Source: Euryarchaeota archaeon UBA106 (GTDB taxonomy: Archaea > Thermoplasmatota > Poseidoniia > Poseidoniales > Thalassarchaeaceae). From it: DNA of 9,426 bases. The number at the start of each line of letters is the position of its first letter. The first letter of the stretch is position 1. Location: positions 1 to 9,426 of the forward strand of contig DAOJ01000089.1 in assembly GCA_002502365.1 (NCBI GenBank), given 5' to 3'. A model generated the notes under the pieces. The model ran no database searches. It was not told the DNA's origin and worked only from the letters and a program-made list of their open reading frames with translations. Of the stretch, positions 1 through 7,651 are shown one piece after another. Position numbers and translations under genes: made by a program.

Positions 1-2
1 AC

Positions 3-1724
3 CTACGAGAGAGGTTGGACGCAGTCAGTGGAGTTGATATTACCAACCCGGATGTCTTGAATGGTGTAATATTCGGAACACCCGACGCCGAAATTCCAAA
101 CGGACTTCTTTCGGTTTCGGACTACAGCGGCATCCCACTAAATGGAGTTGCCTTATTCCTATTAGGCGCACAAGGAGACTTATTTGGTACAATGACAACA
201 TATGGTATTGGACTAACACAGTTGTTGGGATTGTCTGACTATGCCGGTGAATGGATAGGGATGGTTGGCACTCCTACTGAATTCGAGATGATTCTAGCTG
301 GTGGCCAAGGTACACTGAATGCTGATGATTGGTGGCAAATTTCCTTCGGAGGTGAAGAACCAATTGCAGGTGGATACATACCAATAGGCCTTAATCGAGG
401 AGATTTCCAAGGTACAGTCGACATGGATGTCGCTAAGGTAACGGAAATTCTTTACACCTCTCCTTATGCTTTGACTTCCAACTTTGCTAGTATTTTCATG
501 TATGGAGAACTATCCGGAAGCACACTCCCTGCAGAAGAAGGGGCGGAAACAACGGATTGGAATGATGCGTATGTAGCAGGGTTGTATGACATCTCTGAAG
601 CAGATGCAGCCGCTGTTCGAAGTTGGGTTGCGGATTTCATGTTCGACCAAGTTATTGGGGCACTTTTGGGATTCCAATATGGAGCCTCTGCATATACCAC
701 ACAACCAGTTGACCATTGGCTATTCGGATGGAGGGACATTATTGTCGCAGACCTAGCTGATGGTGACATCAACAACCCTGATTTCGGCTGGCGAAGTTTG
801 GAAACCAACAAAACCTACTTTGGATCGAATAATGTCACTACTGGAGATTATGATGTATATGTTGCAAGTACAGAGGGCGAGGACATGGGTCAAAGATTGC
901 GCCAGGGATATATCAATTCTGACGGAGACGGACATTGTGATTTCAAGTTAAATTCTGATGGAACAATGGCAGATGCAGACTCAAGTGGAATGTACCCATG
1001 TGAAGAAGGCGAATTGTATGGATTCACTGAGCACCTCCCTTGGAGGGCTCCGCACAGGGAGACTTCCACTCTTGGATTACTATCAGCCCATGTCGGTAAC
1101 GACAACACTGTAGTTGCTGGTGCTGTGGGTGGGGTCGCAGACAGTGAAAATTCGTTCAAGGTCAACCTTGTAGGATATGCAATGGCTGAATCAGTACCTG
1201 GAGAGATGGAGACATACAAAGGAATTGAAATGAGGTCACACTCAGTGAACTTGGAACCGTCAGAAAACCAGATACAAGCTAAGTTAATTGGCTCTGCATC
1301 CTTTGTTGATGTACTTCCAGGTGCATTACCTATATACTTTGGTTCAAGCGTTGAAATCAAAGTAGAGCCAACAACACAGGTCGCAATGTACGGTAAATCC
1401 GTCTCGATGTTCCACCTAGACCTGAGAGGGCCCGGAATGCTAAATCCTGAGATGGGCGTGGATACTCATCCTGTATTCGAAATTCACACTTTCTCAGAAA
1501 TTGGGGATGAAGATGCTGCAAATTTCAGGTGTGTCGTACTAGACAATATGGAACCAATGTACTGGACCGATTTTGGCGGAAGCGGAGATTGTGAATTGGA
1601 AGGCACAGCAGTAATTGATGGTGTGACTGCAATATTGTATCTTGCAAGCATAGCTATGATTGCTATTGGTTCATTAGGAATGGCTGGAATTGGCCCCATT
1701 AGTTCATCGAAAGATGAAGAATGA
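3..1724 (+). CDS. Membrane-anchored surface protein, CD36-like by weak motif similarity (5' partial)
   Basis: The frame is open to the left edge, so the N-terminus lies outside the window; the TTG at 15 is only the first start-like codon and is probably internal. Residues below count from that TTG. The visible part is a long acidic extracytoplasmic region, one transmembrane helix at about 537-559 and a short charged tail ending KDEE. Four cysteines (308, 329, 506, 526) sit as two close pairs and could form disulfides. No family is certain. Blocks recall the CD36/LIMP-2 scavenger receptor family in the right order: a hydrophobic segment then HWLFGWRD at 234-241, an N-x-T segment followed by GDYDVYV at 273-283, EPTT then a hydrophobic strand at 451-470, and IGDE...FR at 496-505 shortly before the C-terminal membrane helix. 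That topology also fits CD36. If correct, it would bind or pass lipids at the surface; this is inference. An 86-bp gap separates it from the next gene on the same strand. Confidence 0.88.
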   Translation, partial: LRERLDAVSGVDITNPDVLNGVIFGTPDAEIPNGLLSVSDYSGIPLNGVALFLLGAQGDLFGTMTTYGIGLTQLLGLSDYAGEWIGMVGTPTEFEMILAGGQGTLNADDWWQISFGGEEPIAGGYIPIGLNRGDFQGTVDMDVAKVTEILYTSPYALTSNFASIFMYGELSGSTLPAEEGAETTDWNDAYVAGLYDISEADAAAVRSWVADFMFDQVIGALLGFQYGASAYTTQPVDHWLFGWRDIIVADLADGDINNPDFGWRSLETNKTYFGSNNVTTGDYDVYVASTEGEDMGQRLRQGYINSDGDGHCDFKLNSDGTMADADSSGMYPCEEGELYGFTEHLPWRAPHRETSTLGLLSAHVGNDNTVVAGAVGGVADSENSFKVNLVGYAMAESVPGEMETYKGIEMRSHSVNLEPSENQIQAKLIGSASFVDVLPGALPIYFGSSVEIKVEPTTQVAMYGKSVSMFHLDLRGPGMLNPEMGVDTHPVFEIHTFSEIGDEDAANFRCVVLDNMEPMYWTDFGGSGDCELEGTAVIDGVTAILYLASIAMIAIGSLGMAGIGPISSSKDEE

Positions 1725-1740
1725 GAGTGTGAGCAAACTA

Positions 1741-1759
1741 CGGCTGGCGTAGCCAGCCG
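1741..1759 (+). promoter_or_regulatory. GC-rich perfect inverted repeat (hairpin 1)
   Basis: CGGCTGGC at 1741-1748 is the exact reverse complement of GCCAGCCG at 1752-1759, with a GTA loop. It lies 16 bp after the stop codon of the upstream gene. No T-run follows it, so it does not look like a typical archaeal T-rich terminator. It may stabilise or process the upstream transcript 3' end, or serve as a protein-binding palindrome. The structure is seen directly; the role is unknown. Confidence 0.6.
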
Positions 1760-1773
1760 CGGGTGCACATACG

Positions 1774-1802
1774 CGAAGGGTTCAATCGTTGAACTCTATT
1801 CG
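1774..1802 (+). promoter_or_regulatory. Leader hairpin just upstream of the 1520-aa gene (hairpin 2)
   Basis: GGGTTCAA (1778-1785) pairs with TTGAACTC (1789-1796), one G-U pair included, around a TCG loop. The stem can extend by CGAA (1774-1777) with TTCG (1799-1802) across a 2-nt TA bulge, giving about 12 pairs. The 3' arm ends 8 nt before the ATG at 1811, so a folded leader would sit next to the ribosome entry site; the only purine run there is TAGGG at 1803-1807. It could be a translational control element or an operator palindrome. No convincing TATA box is visible in the gap. Role inferred. Confidence 0.5.
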
Positions 1803-1810
1803 TAGGGCCA

Positions 1811-4800
1811 ATGGAAAGGCGACTAGCAAGGCTTGCTATGGCCATGGTGATTGTTTTCGCGGGAAGTCTATTTCTACCATTACAAAATATCACTCTAGAA
1901 AATTCTGGAGTGAATCTTGATACAAATAAAAATTCTTCATGTGTAATTTGTATTAATGAACTAATGCCAAATGCAGATGGATCGGATCAAGGAATTTTCC
2001 CTCAGGGCGAATGGGTTGAGTTATTCAATACCGGCTCTAGCTCTGTAAGTCTTGAAGGATGGACGATTGTAGATATCGGAGGTTGGACTCATCCAATCAA
2101 TGAAAATACTTGGGTTGGTTTCTCTGATTTACCCACGCCTTACCTCATAGAGCCAGGTGCATACGTTGTAATTGCAGAAAACGAAATCGGTACCTTAAGA
2201 CTAAACAATGGTGGAGAGACTGTTTATCTGAAAGATTCACAAAATTCAGTTGTTCATGAAATTACAACAGGTCAAGCAGGAAATGGAGTTTCAAAGATAT
2301 CATCTGGAAGCAATGGAGAATGGGTAGACTCTGAACAACCTACACCCGGAGCAGAGAATTCAGCAGGAGAACCCGTGGACGAACCTGACCCGCCAACACC
2401 AAATGACTTGACTCGAATAATGATGGTCCCTAACGGTGCAGAAGTCACGGGACTACATGTTAATTCAATTGGTAACTTATTCGTCAGTGCTATGCACCCT
2501 AACGACCCATACAAAGCAACAATAGGAGTTGTAAATGAATTTGATTGGAATAATCTCCCTGATACTTTTTCAGAACTCCCTTCAACAAGTAGCCAAACGG
2601 ACATTTGGCATGGGATCAGAACTTCCGTAGGCACCTACCAGGTATTGTTACAATCTGGAGATTCGCTTAGCAGTGGTGAACTAGCTGGTGGGATTTATGC
2701 CGCTGATGATGGGGCTTTGTTATTCACAAGTGAGAAGCCTGATTTCAACGTCTTTGTACCTACGAATTCAGAAGGAACGGAGGGCTACCTCTACTCAACT
2801 TGGGAAAGTCGCCCAGCTGGAGTTAGCCAATTGCATCTAGAATGGAACGAAATGTCTAGTGAATGGAATACTATCGGCGGTAAAATGCTAGACCTAAGCG
2901 GGATTAATGGGGGCTGGGTCTTATGCTTTGGTTCATTAAGCCCATGGGGAACACCACTTCTGTCTGAAGAATTATATTTTGCCAACACAGTAGATTGGAA
3001 TAATCCAAACTACAATTATCACCAAGACCAACTTGAGCTAGAAGACTATCTTGGATATTATCCTAATCCGTATGATTACGGCTGGATCATCGAGATCGAG
3101 AATGCAGATTCTGCAAATCCTCTGTTGGAAAGAATATATCCTCTTGGCAGATTTTCCCATGAAAATGCACAGGTAATGCCCGATAGGAAAACCGTATACT
3201 TGTCTGATGATGAACAAGCAACTGTATTGTTCAAATTTATTGCTGATTCAGTAGGAGATTTGCATTCAGGAACACTATACGCAGCAAAGGTAAACCAAGA
3301 CTCAGGAACTAATGCCGCTACCACTGGATTTGATGTAACTTGGATTGAATTAGGGCATTCAAATTCTGCCCAAATCACAAGTTGGATTAACCAATTTGAT
3401 GGAATAGATACTACGGACTTTGTCAATGGTCAGAATTCGTATATCACTGATCAAGAAATCAATGATTGGGCAGAGCATAGACTTAACGACGACCTTGATG
3501 GAGATGGTAATGTTGGCTTTGCCTCTGATAACAGAGTTGCTTTCCTAGAATCAAGAAAGGCAGCGGCTGCATTAGGGGCAACAGCTGAATGGAATAAAAT
3601 GGAAGGAGTTGTCTTTAACGAGAACTCTCCTGAATACTTGTATATGGCCATGTCAGATATCAGAAATGAAATGACTGACTCTTCTGGAGACATACGACTA
3701 TCGGAAAATCGTTGTGGAATAATTTACAGTTTAGAAGTAAACGAGCAATGGGATGTCACTAGAATAGAACCGGTAGAAGCCGGCGGAAGTTATTCATCAG
3801 GTCAATGTGAAGTAAACAGAATAGCCGGCCCAGACAATCTTGCAGTACTGAATGATGGTAGCCTGTTGATTGCGGAAGACACTGGGAAGCATCAAAATAA
3901 CATGTTGTGGCATTGGAAACCACCTGCTCCCGCTTCAGATTGGAATAATCAATATGACGTGAAATTTACCAGAATCATGCCTGGTGAGGTACCCAATCGG
4001 GATAATGATTGGTTTGAATTGACAAATACAGGTGATGAAAAGGTAAGTCTAAGAGGTTGGACTATCGAAAGAATTAGATCTACAACTCCTTGGATTTCAA
4101 CATTTAATGAATTAGAAATTCCTGCAGGAGGTTCCGTTGTATTTTCAGAAAACCCGAGTAATCTATTGTCTGATGGAGGAATCAGCGCTCTAGATGGTAA
4201 CGTCTTGATGAATAATATGCCATGGTTAGTGGACTCTGGAAGTTCTCTTCAACTAAAATCCCCAGATGGAACGGTTATTGACACAGTTGTTTATGGTGGA
4301 GGTGATGCCGATGTTGAGGGCTGGAATGGTGCTGCAATATCGGTACCTGGAGACGGGACTCCCGGACTTATTTTGATGCGCGGAACTGGCTGTGGAGATA
4401 ATCCAGATACAGACACAGGTGCCGATTGGGAATACCGATGGATTAGAATTGGGGCTTCCACATTTTGCGATGGTGGTACAATTACTACGGAATCATCGTC
4501 TAGTGTGACTGCATCTATAGGGCCAGATTCTGGATTTAATGATCTACTTGGCTGGATTAATGAAGCAGAGACTTCAATTCATTTACATGTCTATCAATTC
4601 ATGAGTCCAGACCTTACAACCGCATTACTGAATGCAATAAGCCGAGGAGTAAGCGTAACTATTCTACTGGAAGATGGGATTCTGGACGGAAGCAGCACGA
4701 AAAATAATCAAAAAGGACACGCGCAAATTCTGCACGATGCTGGAGCAACTGTTCTTTGGATGGAAGACCCGAGTGTGATTAGCTCACCTTACACCTACAT

Positions 4801-6373
4801 ACACAGTAAGGTTGCTGTGAGAGATTCCGAAAGTGTTTGGATATCTTCTGGTAACTGGAAGGACACTAGCATCCCTCCTGATGGCATTGGAAATAGAGAA
4901 TGGTCAGTTTTCATTAATTCAGCCTCTTTTGCAAATCTAGTTCTGTCACGGATGTCTTGGGATGAAAATACCAATCATCTCCATATTTCACCACACTCAT
5001 CTAGGCATGCTCCTACATTTGATTGGGAAATGGAAACTCCTATTCATGATGGTCAAACAACCCCTGTGACAACATATTCAGGTTCACAAGAAATGAAACT
5101 GATGACTTGCCCTGATGATTGTGTAAATGGGATAATTTCAATGATTGATTCCGCAGATACATCAATTGAACTTTCACTGCAATATCTAGATCTAGATTGG
5201 TACTGGGGTTTTGGAGACAATCCGATCATTGAAGCGCTTTATCAAGCAGGGCAAAGAGGGGTGCAAATACGGCTACTACTGAATGGATTTTATGCTGATA
5301 GTGATGATGAAATCCGTGATGCTGTAAATCTATTCAATACGAATTGGAACGCTACGGAAGGACTTGATGTCACTGCTAGGATTATGGCCTATTCAGATAC
5401 GATAACAAAACTTCACAACAAGGGAGCGATCATTGATGGAGAAAGCGTTCTTGTGGGAAGTATGAATTGGGGTTCAAACGCAGCATTACGAAACCGCGAA
5501 ATGGGTGTCTTAATTCATAACCCTGAGCTGACCTTGGAATATTTACAGTCTTTCAATGAAGACTGGAATCGCCTTGATTCAACTACTGATTCAGACGGTG
5601 ACCTTTTGCCCGACAAATGGGAAATTGAGCACGGATTAAATCGACATTCAGCAGCAGTTCTGGGAACCGCTCTAAGTGAGCAATCTCTCGACTCTGATGA
5701 AGACGGATTAAACAATCTGAACGAATACCTACTAGGCGGCGATCCTAGCGATAATGATACAGATGATGATTGCATTCTGGACGGGGATGAGCCAGCATTT
5801 GCTCAGTCTGTAATGAGAGCGGCATCGGCAGCCATGAATTCTAGTGACGTGGACGATAACGGGATACCTGATGGGATTCAATTCGGATGTGACGAAGAAG
5901 AAATCGATGATGACAACAATGGACAAGGGAATTCCACCATTGACGATGGCAATAAAGATCCAGACGAAGATAACGGGGGAGGAATAATCAATGTTAGAGA
6001 CGACCCTCTTTCCACTCCTGGAGCAAAGTTTCTCCTTGGTTTGACTGTAATTGCAGGTGTGTCGCTAATCGGCGCTGGATTATCCATGATTAGAAAACCA
6101 AGGACTCGAACAGAGTCGATATTGATTGATGATTCTGGGTATAGGTTCGATGACGCTGATGCAGAACAAGCTATACTCAAGGGAACCCGATTCGACTCTG
6201 AGTCTGAAGACACCAGGGAATGGACAGAAGGAAGAGACGACGGCGTACATGGAAAAATTGTATTAGATGGATTTGGGTTCGAAACCTTAGACCGAGACCA
6301 AGTCCAATTCTTGTTAGATAAAGGAATGAGTATCGAAGAGTTACGAGATGAACATGGCGAGGATGAGGTATGA
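1811..6373 (+). CDS. Surface multidomain hydrolase: LTD, PhoX/DUF839 phosphatase, LTD, PLD (2 HKD), Ca repeats, TM
   Basis: 1520 aa. Residues 7-23 form a signal peptide or anchor. Residues ~44-183 are a lamin-tail domain. Residues ~200-705 are a PhoX/DUF839 phosphatase domain: Cys372 in the CFGSLSPWGTPLLSEE motif (372-387; the metal-ligand cysteine of PhoX), LGRFSHE at 445-451, YLSDDE at 463-468, KMEGV at 596-600 (PhoX usually has R-x-E, here K-x-E) and GPDN...EDTG at 673-692. An Asp loop DLDGDGN (561-567) sits inside it. Residues ~716-860 are a second lamin-tail domain. Residues ~895-1250 are a bilobed phospholipase D/nuclease unit with HKD motifs H998-K1000-D1005-SSGN and H1202-K1204-D1209-GSMN. 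Residues 1256-1360 hold thrombospondin-3-like Asp repeats. A transmembrane helix at 1405-1427 and a 93-residue charged cytosolic tail follow. The order suggests an extracellular enzyme that cuts phosphodiesters and phosphomonoesters; the substrate (DNA, nucleotides or phospholipid) is not proven. It overlaps the nucleoside phosphorylase gene by 4 nt. Confidence 0.94.
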   Translation: MERRLARLAMAMVIVFAGSLFLPLQNITLENSGVNLDTNKNSSCVICINELMPNADGSDQGIFPQGEWVELFNTGSSSVSLEGWTIVDIGGWTHPINENTWVGFSDLPTPYLIEPGAYVVIAENEIGTLRLNNGGETVYLKDSQNSVVHEITTGQAGNGVSKISSGSNGEWVDSEQPTPGAENSAGEPVDEPDPPTPNDLTRIMMVPNGAEVTGLHVNSIGNLFVSAMHPNDPYKATIGVVNEFDWNNLPDTFSELPSTSSQTDIWHGIRTSVGTYQVLLQSGDSLSSGELAGGIYAADDGALLFTSEKPDFNVFVPTNSEGTEGYLYSTWESRPAGVSQLHLEWNEMSSEWNTIGGKMLDLSGINGGWVLCFGSLSPWGTPLLSEELYFANTVDWNNPNYNYHQDQLELEDYLGYYPNPYDYGWIIEIENADSANPLLERIYPLGRFSHENAQVMPDRKTVYLSDDEQATVLFKFIADSVGDLHSGTLYAAKVNQDSGTNAATTGFDVTWIELGHSNSAQITSWINQFDGIDTTDFVNGQNSYITDQEINDWAEHRLNDDLDGDGNVGFASDNRVAFLESRKAAAALGATAEWNKMEGVVFNENSPEYLYMAMSDIRNEMTDSSGDIRLSENRCGIIYSLEVNEQWDVTRIEPVEAGGSYSSGQCEVNRIAGPDNLAVLNDGSLLIAEDTGKHQNNMLWHWKPPAPASDWNNQYDVKFTRIMPGEVPNRDNDWFELTNTGDEKVSLRGWTIERIRSTTPWISTFNELEIPAGGSVVFSENPSNLLSDGGISALDGNVLMNNMPWLVDSGSSLQLKSPDGTVIDTVVYGGGDADVEGWNGAAISVPGDGTPGLILMRGTGCGDNPDTDTGADWEYRWIRIGASTFCDGGTITTESSSSVTASIGPDSGFNDLLGWINEAETSIHLHVYQFMSPDLTTALLNAISRGVSVTILLEDGILDGSSTKNNQKGHAQILHDAGATVLWMEDPSVISSPYTYIHSKVAVRDSESVWISSGNWKDTSIPPDGIGNREWSVFINSASFANLVLSRMSWDENTNHLHISPHSSRHAPTFDWEMETPIHDGQTTPVTTYSGSQEMKLMTCPDDCVNGIISMIDSADTSIELSLQYLDLDWYWGFGDNPIIEALYQAGQRGVQIRLLLNGFYADSDDEIRDAVNLFNTNWNATEGLDVTARIMAYSDTITKLHNKGAIIDGESVLVGSMNWGSNAALRNREMGVLIHNPELTLEYLQSFNEDWNRLDSTTDSDGDLLPDKWEIEHGLNRHSAAVLGTALSEQSLDSDEDGLNNLNEYLLGGDPSDNDTDDDCILDGDEPAFAQSVMRAASAAMNSSDVDDNGIPDGIQFGCDEEEIDDDNNGQGNSTIDDGNKDPDEDNGGGIINVRDDPLSTPGAKFLLGLTVIAGVSLIGAGLSMIRKPRTRTESILIDDSGYRFDDADAEQAILKGTRFDSESEDTREWTEGRDDGVHGKIVLDGFGFETLDRDQVQFLLDKGMSIEELRDEHGEDEV
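6359..6369 (+). promoter_or_regulatory. Ribosome binding site inside the upstream gene end
   Basis: GAGG at 6359-6362 lies 7 nt before the ATG at 6370, with a second GAGGT directly abutting the start. The site is within the last codons of the 1520-aa gene, and start and stop overlap as ATGA. This supports the chosen start and translational coupling. Confidence 0.6.
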
Positions 6374-7647
6374 GCGATTCTATCGCTGATATGGTGAATG
6401 GAGTTGTTGATGGGTCCTTGAATGATGAGCAAGTCATCGATTTTTTACAGAAAATATTCGATGAGGGGTTAGATGAAGATTCAACAATCAAGCTCACTGA
6501 ATCTATGAGAGATTCAGGACGGGTTCTCTCATGGCCAAAAGAATGGTCTCACCTAGTTGTTGACAAACACTCAACGGGAGGAGTTGGCGATAAGGTATCT
6601 ATTGTTTTGGCTCCGGCTTTGGCCGCTTCTGGACTAAAGGTGCCGATGATTTCAGGACGAGGTTTGGGCCACACTGGAGGGACTTTGGATAAACTGGAAA
6701 GCATTGCAGGATTTCGAGTAGACCTTTCCATAGATGAAATGCTGGAGCAAGTTGAGCAAATCGGATTAGCAATGGTTGGACAAACAGATGCGCTTGTCCC
6801 TGCAGATAGGAGGATGTATGCTCTGCGCGATGTAACAAATACAATCGCTTCTATTCCATTAATCACTTCATCGATTGTATCGAAAAAAGCAGCAGAGGGA
6901 TTATCTTCGCTGATACTCGATGTAAAGCATGGAAGAGCGGCTTTCATGCAAGAGAGGGAACAAGCCGAAGCACTAGGTCAATCCATGGCTGATGTTGCAA
7001 ATGGCATGGGAATATCCACTTCTGTGGTACTTTCAGCAATGGACCAACCATTGGGTTGCGCGATTGGAAATGCTCTAGAAATAGTTGAATCTGTAGAAAC
7101 TCTCTGTGGCCGCGGGCCACATGATCTAGAAGAATTAGTTTGTGTTCAGGGAGGAATTTTGTTAGAAGCATCTGGTATTGTTGATGACATGAATGAAGGC
7201 GCCTTGATGATACACAATTCTTTGAATGATGGTAGTGCATTTACCAAATTCCTAGAAATGGTAGATGCCCAAGGAGGAAATCGTGATAACTTTGTGAGTG
7301 ATTTTTCTATGCTTAGCTCGCTAGGCCTACTCGACGATAATTTACTCTCAACCGAGATCTATGCCGATAAGAATGGTTGGATTGATGACATTGATGCGAT
7401 GTCTATCGCACTAGCCTGTATGGAGTTGGGCTCGGGAAGAAAGGTTCTGACAGATACAGTGGATCACTCAGTAGGGGCTATTATTGAAGCACAACTTGGT
7501 GATGAAGTAGATATTGGAGATACGTTAATTGTAATTTATCACCGAAATGAATTGCCCAAAGGATTGTCGGAATCTGTATGCTCCGCTTTTTCTATTTCAC
7601 CTGAACCTGTTAATCTAGAATCTAGAATTACTCAAATTATTCGGTGA
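6370..7647 (+). CDS. deoA: Thymidine / pyrimidine-nucleoside phosphorylase
   Basis: Cleaves thymidine (and perhaps uridine or deoxyuridine) with phosphate to the base and (deoxy)ribose-1-phosphate, in the cytosol, as part of pyrimidine salvage or catabolism. The family signature SGRGLGHTGGTLDKLE is intact at 95-110, and DKHSTGGVGDK (65-75) forms the phosphate-binding segment. Residues matching the E. coli enzyme's base-binding set are all present: His101, Arg153, Ser168 and Lys172. The 425-aa length and the N-terminus starting directly at the alpha domain match bacterial DeoA/Pdp and human TYMP, not archaeal AMP phosphorylase, which has an extra N-terminal domain. The segment AMDQPLG...GRGPHDLEELV (223-257) is closer to the human TYMP type than to E. 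coli DeoA. The loop DVKHGRAAF (184-192) has His-Gly-Arg where the family usually has small residues. It overlaps the upstream gene by ATGA and is followed after 4 nt by the acyltransferase gene. Thymidine versus broad pyrimidine specificity cannot be told from sequence alone. Confidence 0.96.
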   Translation: MSDSIADMVNGVVDGSLNDEQVIDFLQKIFDEGLDEDSTIKLTESMRDSGRVLSWPKEWSHLVVDKHSTGGVGDKVSIVLAPALAASGLKVPMISGRGLGHTGGTLDKLESIAGFRVDLSIDEMLEQVEQIGLAMVGQTDALVPADRRMYALRDVTNTIASIPLITSSIVSKKAAEGLSSLILDVKHGRAAFMQEREQAEALGQSMADVANGMGISTSVVLSAMDQPLGCAIGNALEIVESVETLCGRGPHDLEELVCVQGGILLEASGIVDDMNEGALMIHNSLNDGSAFTKFLEMVDAQGGNRDNFVSDFSMLSSLGLLDDNLLSTEIYADKNGWIDDIDAMSIALACMELGSGRKVLTDTVDHSVGAIIEAQLGDEVDIGDTLIVIYHRNELPKGLSESVCSAFSISPEPVNLESRITQIIR

Positions 7648-7648
7648 G
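7643..7648 (+). promoter_or_regulatory. Shine-Dalgarno site for the acyltransferase gene
   Basis: GGTGAG overlaps the TGA stop of the phosphorylase gene and lies 3 nt before the ATG at 7652. It matches the anti-Shine-Dalgarno core well, fixes the start codon and points to coupled translation. Confidence 0.6.
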
Positions 7649-7651
7649 TGT

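Noticed and set aside
15..17. TTG as the true start of the first gene
   Set aside because: The frame remains open to the window edge, no signal peptide follows, and the protein already reads as the interior of an exported domain.
890..1360. 156-aa open frame on the - strand
   Set aside because: It is antisense to a clearly coding region, without a ribosome site or any family motif.
1741..1759. Intrinsic terminator after the first gene
   Set aside because: A strong stem is present but no T-tract follows, and archaeal termination relies on T-rich stretches.
1778..1796. GGGTTCAATC resembles a tRNA T-arm
   Set aside because: The stem closes around a 3-nt loop rather than a 7-nt T-loop, and no acceptor, D or anticodon arm or CCA-side pairing can be found around it.
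2540..3960. Recurring GATTGGAATAAT (encoding DWNN) at three places in the large gene
   Set aside because: The flanks are unrelated at both DNA and protein level, so this looks like a recurrent turn motif with shared codons and not a DNA repeat or mobile trace.
5878..6432. 184-aa open frame on the - strand
   Set aside because: It lies opposite the membrane anchor and tail of the 1520-aa gene, is Ser/Pro-rich as expected for the antisense of Asp/Glu/Gly codons, and has no recognisable domain.
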